A program made the translations under genes and the position numbers. The notes under the pieces are model-generated. The model was not told the DNA's origin and did no database searches. It worked only from the letters and a program-made list of their open reading frames with translations. A stretch of DNA of 64,000 bases from an uncultured Collinsella sp. (GTDB taxonomy: Bacteria > Actinomycetota > Coriobacteriia > Coriobacteriales > Coriobacteriaceae), in assembly GCA_900762325.1 (NCBI GenBank), contig CAAFGG010000018.1:1-64000 (forward strand). The letters run 5' to 3'. This document shows positions 60,071-64,000 of this stretch, piece by piece. Every line of letters begins with the position of its first letter. Within the stretch, counting starts at the first letter, position 1.

Positions 60071-61562
60071 GGCGAAGCCCATCATGATCCAGGGCACCAT
60101 GTCGAACGCGGGGAAGAGCTTGCTTGCGGCTGGGCTGTGCCGTGTGCTTTCGCAGGACGGCCTGCGCGTGGCTCCCTTCAAGAGTCAGAACATGGCGCTC
60201 AACAGCGGTGTCACGGCCGACGGGCTCGAGATGGGGCGCGCCCAGATCATGCAGGCCGAGGCGTGCGGCATCGCGCCCGACGTGCGCATGAACCCCATCC
60301 TGCTCAAGCCCGAAAGCGACCACCGAAGCCAGCTCATCGTGGCCGGTAAGGCGCAGGGAGCCTTCGCTGCGAGGGACTACTTCGCGCGAAAGAAGGCGCT
60401 CATGCCGCAGATTTTGGAGGCGTTCGATTCGCTCGCGGAGGAAAACGACGTCATCGTCATCGAGGGCGCCGGCAGCCCCGCCGAAATCAACCTTGCCGAA
60501 AACGACATCGTCAACATGGGGCTCGCGCGTGCCGTGTCCTCCCCCGTGCTGCTCGCGGGCGACATCGACCCAGGCGGGGTGTTTGCCCAGCTCTACGGCA
60601 CGGTCGCGCTCTTTGCACCCGAGGATCGCGCGCTTTTGCGGGGGCTTGTGGTGAACAAGTTCCGCGGCGATGTGGAAATCCTGCGCCCGGGTTTGGCCCC
60701 GCTCGAGAAGATGTGCGGGGCTCCCGTCGTGGGGGTCGTGCCGTATCTTACGCTCGACCTGGACGACGAGGACTCGCTCGCGCCGCGCCTATCTGCCCGC
60801 GAGGCGCGCGGCGTCATCGACGTCGCCGTCGTGCGCCTTCCGCATCTGTCGAACTTCACCGACTTCGACCCGCTTTCGCGCGTGCCCGGCGTGGGGGTGC
60901 GCTACGTTTCCTCGACGACCGATCTGGGCAGACCCGACCTGGTGGTGCTCCCAGGCTCGAAGACCACGCTCGACGACGCACGCTGGCTTGCGGCTAGTGG
61001 CATCGGAGCCTGTGTACGCGCGCTTTCGGGCGCGGGCACGCCGGTGCTCGGCATATGCGGAGGCTACCAGCTTTTGGGAGACGAGCTTTCCGATCCGCAC
61101 GGCAGGGAAGGCGCTGGCACCGCGCGCGGGCTCGGGCTCATCCCTGCAAGTACGGTGTTCAAGGAGGAAAAGCGCCTCGCCCAGTCGGAGCTTCGCATCA
61201 CGGGCGCCCAAGGCGCGTTCTCGGTGTGGAACGGCATGACGGCTCGCGGGTACGAGATTCACGACGGCGAAACGACCGTCTCCTGCGCCCCTGCGGGCAC
61301 GATTGGCGGCAAACCAGAAGGCGCGGCCTGCGGAAACGTGTTCGGAACCTATCTCCACGGCCTGTTCGACGAACCGGGGGTGGCGCTCGCCCTCGCGCGC
61401 TCGCTTGCGCGCATGCGCGGCCTGCCCGAGAGCGTCGTGGGTGCTGCGGGCGCGGCGTCCGCGGCCGATCACCGTGCGCGCGAGTTCGACCGTCTGGCCG
61501 ACGGCGTGCGCGGGGCGCTCGACATGGAGTATGTCTACCGCATTATCGAGGAGGGCGTATGA
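60063..61562 (+). CDS. cbiP: Cobyric acid synthase
   Basis: A protein of 499 residues. The ATP-binding domain opens with IQGTMSNAGKSLLAAGLCR and has KSQNMALNSG near 40. The glutaminase domain has the nucleophile Cys332 in LGICGGYQLLG. It amidates the b, d, e and g side chains. The start is GTG 60063 with AAGGAGG (60047-60053) 9 nt upstream. Confidence 0.96.
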   Translation: MGRAKPIMIQGTMSNAGKSLLAAGLCRVLSQDGLRVAPFKSQNMALNSGVTADGLEMGRAQIMQAEACGIAPDVRMNPILLKPESDHRSQLIVAGKAQGAFAARDYFARKKALMPQILEAFDSLAEENDVIVIEGAGSPAEINLAENDIVNMGLARAVSSPVLLAGDIDPGGVFAQLYGTVALFAPEDRALLRGLVVNKFRGDVEILRPGLAPLEKMCGAPVVGVVPYLTLDLDDEDSLAPRLSAREARGVIDVAVVRLPHLSNFTDFDPLSRVPGVGVRYVSSTTDLGRPDLVVLPGSKTTLDDARWLAASGIGACVRALSGAGTPVLGICGGYQLLGDELSDPHGREGAGTARGLGLIPASTVFKEEKRLAQSELRITGAQGAFSVWNGMTARGYEIHDGETTVSCAPAGTIGGKPEGAACGNVFGTYLHGLFDEPGVALALARSLARMRGLPESVVGAAGAASAADHRAREFDRLADGVRGALDMEYVYRIIEEGV

Positions 61563-62074
61563 TCCACGTGTATCATGGCGACGGCAAAGGCAAGACCACG
61601 GCGGCGATGGGCCTCGCCCTTCGCATGCTCGCCGCAGGCCGCCGCGTCGTCGTCGTGCAGTTCCTGAAAGACGGCGAAAGCGGGGAGGCGCGCCTGCTCG
61701 CCGAGCATTTCGGCGTGCCCGTGTTCGCGGGGAAGATGTCGGACAAGTTTACCTGGTCGATGACGTCGGAAGAACTTGCTGCGACGTGCGAGTTGCACGA
61801 TGGGAACCTCGCTTCCGCGCTCGCCGAGCTCGAGGGCGCTCAGGAGGGGCTGCTCGTGCTCGACGAGGCGCTCGACGCGCTTTCGAAAGGGCTTGTCGAC
61901 GAGGCTCTCGTGGACCGCGCGCTCGATATGTCCGCGCGCGGCGTCGAAGTGGCGCTCACCGGGCGCGCGCCTTCCCGCAAGATCGTGGAGAAGGCCGACT
62001 ACATAACCGAGATGCGGTGCGAGAAACACCCCTACTCTCAGGGGATATGTGCAAGGGAAGGAGTGGAGTACTAG
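61559..62074 (+). CDS. cobO: Cob(I)yrinic acid a,c-diamide adenosyltransferase
   Basis: A CobA/BtuR-type P-loop protein of 171 residues with HGDGKGKTTAAMGLALR near 6-22, VVVVQFLKDG near 34 and VLDEALDALSKGLVD near 98. It transfers adenosyl from ATP to reduced cobalt corrinoids. The fourth-base overlap with cbiP (ATGA) shows coupling. Confidence 0.94.
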   Translation: MIHVYHGDGKGKTTAAMGLALRMLAAGRRVVVVQFLKDGESGEARLLAEHFGVPVFAGKMSDKFTWSMTSEELAATCELHDGNLASALAELEGAQEGLLVLDEALDALSKGLVDEALVDRALDMSARGVEVALTGRAPSRKIVEKADYITEMRCEKHPYSQGICAREGVEY

Positions 62075-62716
62075 ATGGATTCCAAGGAGATGGCACCCGG
62101 CGACATCGAGCGGCGCAGCTTCGAGATCATCACCGAAGAGCTCGGCGGCCGCACGTTCCCGCAGCTCGAAGAGCCCGTCGTGAAGCGCGTCATCCACACC
62201 ACTGCCGACTTCTCGTACGCCGATTCCCTCGTATTCACCCATGACGCCGCGCACTGTGCGCTCGACGCACTGCGCGCAGGGGCCACGGTGCTCACCGACA
62301 CGAACATGGCGCTCGCAGGCATAAGCAAGCCCGCGCTCGCGAAGCTCGGCTGCAAGGCCGTGTGCTACATGGCCGACCCTGATGTCGCCGCGGCTGCGCG
62401 CGCCGCGGGCACGACTCGCGCCGTTGCGAGCATGGACAAAGCTTGCCGCATCGAGGGTCCGCTTATCGTGGCCGTCGGCAACGCTCCCACAGCACTTCTG
62501 CGCCTCGCCGAGCTCATGGACGCGGGGAAGATCGCGCCCGCGCTCGTCGTTGGGGTGCCGGTCGGGTTTGTGAACGTGGTCGAGGCGAAAGAGGAGCTAC
62601 TCGCGCGACGCGTGCCGGCCATCGTCGCGAGGGGTCGCAAGGGCGGCTCGACCGTGGCGGCCGCCATTATGAACGCGCTGCTCTACCAGATCACGCGCAC
62701 GGGCGGCCCGAAGTGA
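62075..62716 (+). CDS. cbiC: Cobalt-precorrin-8 methylmutase
   Basis: A protein of 213 residues with KRVIHTTADFSYADSLVF, in which His41 is the proton-transfer residue, TDTNMALAGI near 74 and GNAPTALLRL near 133. It moves the C11 methyl group to C12 to give cobyrinate. It starts directly after the cobO stop. Confidence 0.95.
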   Translation: MDSKEMAPGDIERRSFEIITEELGGRTFPQLEEPVVKRVIHTTADFSYADSLVFTHDAAHCALDALRAGATVLTDTNMALAGISKPALAKLGCKAVCYMADPDVAAAARAAGTTRAVASMDKACRIEGPLIVAVGNAPTALLRLAELMDAGKIAPALVVGVPVGFVNVVEAKEELLARRVPAIVARGRKGGSTVAAAIMNALLYQITRTGGPK

Positions 62717-63486
62717 CGGCGCCCGCATCCGCGTCGGCGCTGCGCATCTTCGCCGGCACCACCGAGGGCCGCCTTCTGTGCGAATGGGCGAGCGGGGCGG
62801 GCATCCCCGCCCGTGCCTACGCGGCAACCGAGTACGGAGGCGAGCTTTTGGGCGAGCTTCCGGGCATCGAGGTGCAGGCGGGCAGGCTCGACGAGGCCGA
62901 CATGGAGCGCGAGCTTTCCGGCGCGCGCATCGTCGTCGATGCCACGCACCCCTTCGCTACGCTCGCAAGCGGCAACATCCGGGCCGCTTCGCTCGCCGTG
63001 GGTGCACGATGCCTGCGCCTTGCGCGCCCGGCCGAGGCGCTGCCCAAAGGCGTCGTGCCGGTCGCGTCGATTGCCTGCGCGGCGCGCTTTCTCTCCGAGA
63101 ACCCGGGTCGCGCGCTTCTCACGACGGGGAGCAAGGAGCTTGCTCCCTACACGTGCGTCGCCGATTTCGCGGAGCGCTTCTTCGTGCGTGTGCTCCCGCT
63201 GCCCGGTGCTATAACGAAGTGCATCGATGCGGGGTTTTCGCCGTCGCACGTCATCGGCATGCAGGGACCCTTCACCCGCGAGCTCAACGAGGCGATGCTT
63301 CGGCAGGTGGGCGCCCAGTGGCTTGTGACCAAGGACTCGGGAACCGTAGGCGGCACGGCCGAGAAGCTCGCCGCCGCGCGCGACGCGGGAGCGCGCTGCA
63401 TCGTGGTCGCCCGTCCCGCCGAGGGAGGCGGGGCCCTTTCGCTTCGGGAAGTGGAAGACGCGCTCTTACGGGAGTTCGCGCGCTAG
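62713..63486 (+). CDS. cbiJ: Cobalt-precorrin-6A reductase
   Basis: A Rossmann-like NAD(P)H reductase of 257 residues with IFAGTTEGRLL near the start, VVDATHPFA near 77 and MQGPFTRELNEAML near 182, as in CbiJ/CobK. It reduces the macrocycle of cobalt-precorrin-6A. The start is GTG 62713, overlapping cbiC by 4 nt. It is the last gene of the operon. Confidence 0.93.
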   Translation: MTAPASASALRIFAGTTEGRLLCEWASGAGIPARAYAATEYGGELLGELPGIEVQAGRLDEADMERELSGARIVVDATHPFATLASGNIRAASLAVGARCLRLARPAEALPKGVVPVASIACAARFLSENPGRALLTTGSKELAPYTCVADFAERFFVRVLPLPGAITKCIDAGFSPSHVIGMQGPFTRELNEAMLRQVGAQWLVTKDSGTVGGTAEKLAAARDAGARCIVVARPAEGGGALSLREVEDALLREFAR

Positions 63487-63518
63487 GCGCTCACCGCGCC
63501 CTCCCGCCCGCGAGGAGG

Positions 63519-63599
63519 AGCGCCTCGAGTAAGCTCGAGCCGTACAAGACCGTCATCCGCCATTAGCTCGAGGACGACGCCCGGAACTGGCGCAAGCAG
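63519..63599 (+). pseudogene. IS21-family transposase (IstA) remnant
   Basis: The plus strand encodes SKLEPYKTVIRH, a TAG stop (63564-63566) where Trp is expected, then LEDDARNWRKQ. This is the start of the integrase region of IS21 IstA proteins. Only about 25 codons remain. It lies 40 bp past cbiJ and marks the right border of the cobalamin island. Confidence 0.65.
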
Positions 63600-63608
63600 T
63601 CCTTCAAT

Positions 63609-63677
63609 AAGTTGCGGTGAAATAGTGTCTGTTTTTGCTGCTAGATAGCATATTCAGCCCCTAATTCACCGCAACTT
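63609..63677. repeat. Intergenic inverted-repeat family, copy 2
   Basis: Arms 63609-63631 and 63655-63677 pair at 20 of 23 positions. Arms and the loop end ATATTCAG match the perfect repeat at 32450-32526, so the two are related copies. It lies between convergent genes (cbiJ and the permease). Confidence 0.75.
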
Positions 63678-63689
63678 GTTGGTGGTGGC

Positions 63690-64000
63690 TTACTGGTAGC
63701 GTAGGCACTCCACCGGGTCGAGCTTTGCTGCGCGGCGAGCGGGATAGAAGCCAAAGATTACGCCGATGCCGACCGATACGGCAAACGCGATCAACACTGT
63801 CGTAATGGAGAAGCTTGGCGTGATCGTCCCGGTGGCTCCAAACTCGCTCATGATGCCCGAGCTTGCGGCAAAGAACGTGAGTCCCCATGCCAGCAGATAG
63901 CCAATCAGGACACCCAGCAGTCCGCCGGTGACGCACAGCGCCGAGGACTCGGCCAAAAACTGCGCGGTGATATCGCGACGGCTTGCACCCAGCGCGCGTC
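63690..64000 (-). CDS. MacB/FtsX-type ABC transporter permease, C-terminal part
   Basis: Only the last 103 codons are in the window; the gene continues past the right edge. Visible are RALGASRRDITAQFLAESSAL, two membrane segments (GLLGVLIGYLLAWG and TVLIAFAVSVGIGVIFGFY) and the end PARRAAKLDPVECLRYQ, which is the classic C-terminus of MacB/FtsX permeases. GC content and codon use are like the housekeeping region, not the cobalamin island. Confidence 0.9.
   Translation of the reverse strand, partial: RALGASRRDITAQFLAESSALCVTGGLLGVLIGYLLAWGLTFFAASSGIMSEFGATGTITPSFSITTVLIAFAVSVGIGVIFGFYPARRAAKLDPVECLRYQ

Noticed and set aside
62443..63566. Plus-strand frames overlapping cbiC and cbiJ in other phases
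   Set aside because: They are Arg/Gly/Ala-rich shadows of the real genes. Only the last few codons (63528-63566) are meaningful, as part of the IS21 remnant.

Overview
The window is a 64 kb piece of a GC-rich actinobacterial chromosome that looks like class Coriobacteriia, most like Collinsella. The signs are Actinobacteria-type tRNA-Glu genes, a Gram-positive PTS plus SigB-like layout, abundant GAG/GTC/GCC codons, and the gene order aroK-aroB-pepQ-efp-Asp23-nusB-xseB-tlyA-nadK-recN. The assignment is inferred from sequence character and not from any database search.

Left edge (1-2513): a short AT-rich, low-GC patch holds a truncated zinc-ribbon protein and a peptidase E-like gene. It is followed by a polyol dehydrogenase (gldA-like) with two tandem terminators. 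Housekeeping block 1 (2650-15862): a transcription-attenuating isoleucine T-box drives ileS. Then come lspA-rluD, a family 2 glycosyltransferase, a minimal prepilin peptidase, a dGTPase-like HD protein, rarA, and a stress cassette (DUF948 protein, degenerate RsbW-like protein, SigB/F-type sigma factor, AI-2E-type membrane protein). Housekeeping block 2 (15957-29175): alaS-ruvX-mltG-yqeG-aroK-aroB-like, then pepQ, efp, Asp23, nusB, xseB, tlyA, nadK and recN in tight operons. The aroB-like protein has lost essentially all residues expected for 3-dehydroquinate synthase.

Sugar uptake (29235-37124): an RpiR-type regulator stands divergent from a fructose-type PTS permease (domain order B-C-A). 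Downstream are ptsH, ptsI and two diverged PfkB-family sugar-phosphate kinases. Together they would carry PEP-driven import of a hexose and its second phosphorylation. A repeated CCTTTCACCG motif precedes both the permease and the second kinase. After these come the CCA-adding enzyme, two identical tRNA-Glu(CTC) genes, a flippase-like membrane protein and a TetR regulator.

Cobalamin island (41315-63486): GC content and codon choice shift sharply upward, and the island is bordered by an IS3-type transposase scrap on the left and an IS21-type scrap on the right. The plus-strand operon (cbiF-D-L-G-H-ET-A, cobT-U-S, cobU'-cobC fusion, cbiB, cobD, cbiP, cobO, cbiC, cbiJ) consists of 17 genes, nearly all overlapping by 4-14 nt or directly abutting. 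With the divergent cbiK it covers the anaerobic route from sirohydrochlorin to coenzyme B12. The divergent minus-strand operon begins with a cobalamin riboswitch. It encodes a sirohydrochlorin cobaltochelatase (CbiK) exported with a twin-arginine/lipobox signal, a small lipoprotein, a lipoprotein binding protein with a NEAT-like N-terminal domain, and a BtuCD/FecCD-type ABC importer. This exported chelatase plus tetrapyrrole importer is the most unusual assembly here. Uroporphyrinogen-III methyltransferase and a cobalt importer are not in the window. The right edge carries the C-terminus of a MacB/FtsX-type permease.

Two families of intergenic inverted repeats recur (1384/9172 and 32450/63609). 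No rRNA, CRISPR array, integrase or prophage was seen.
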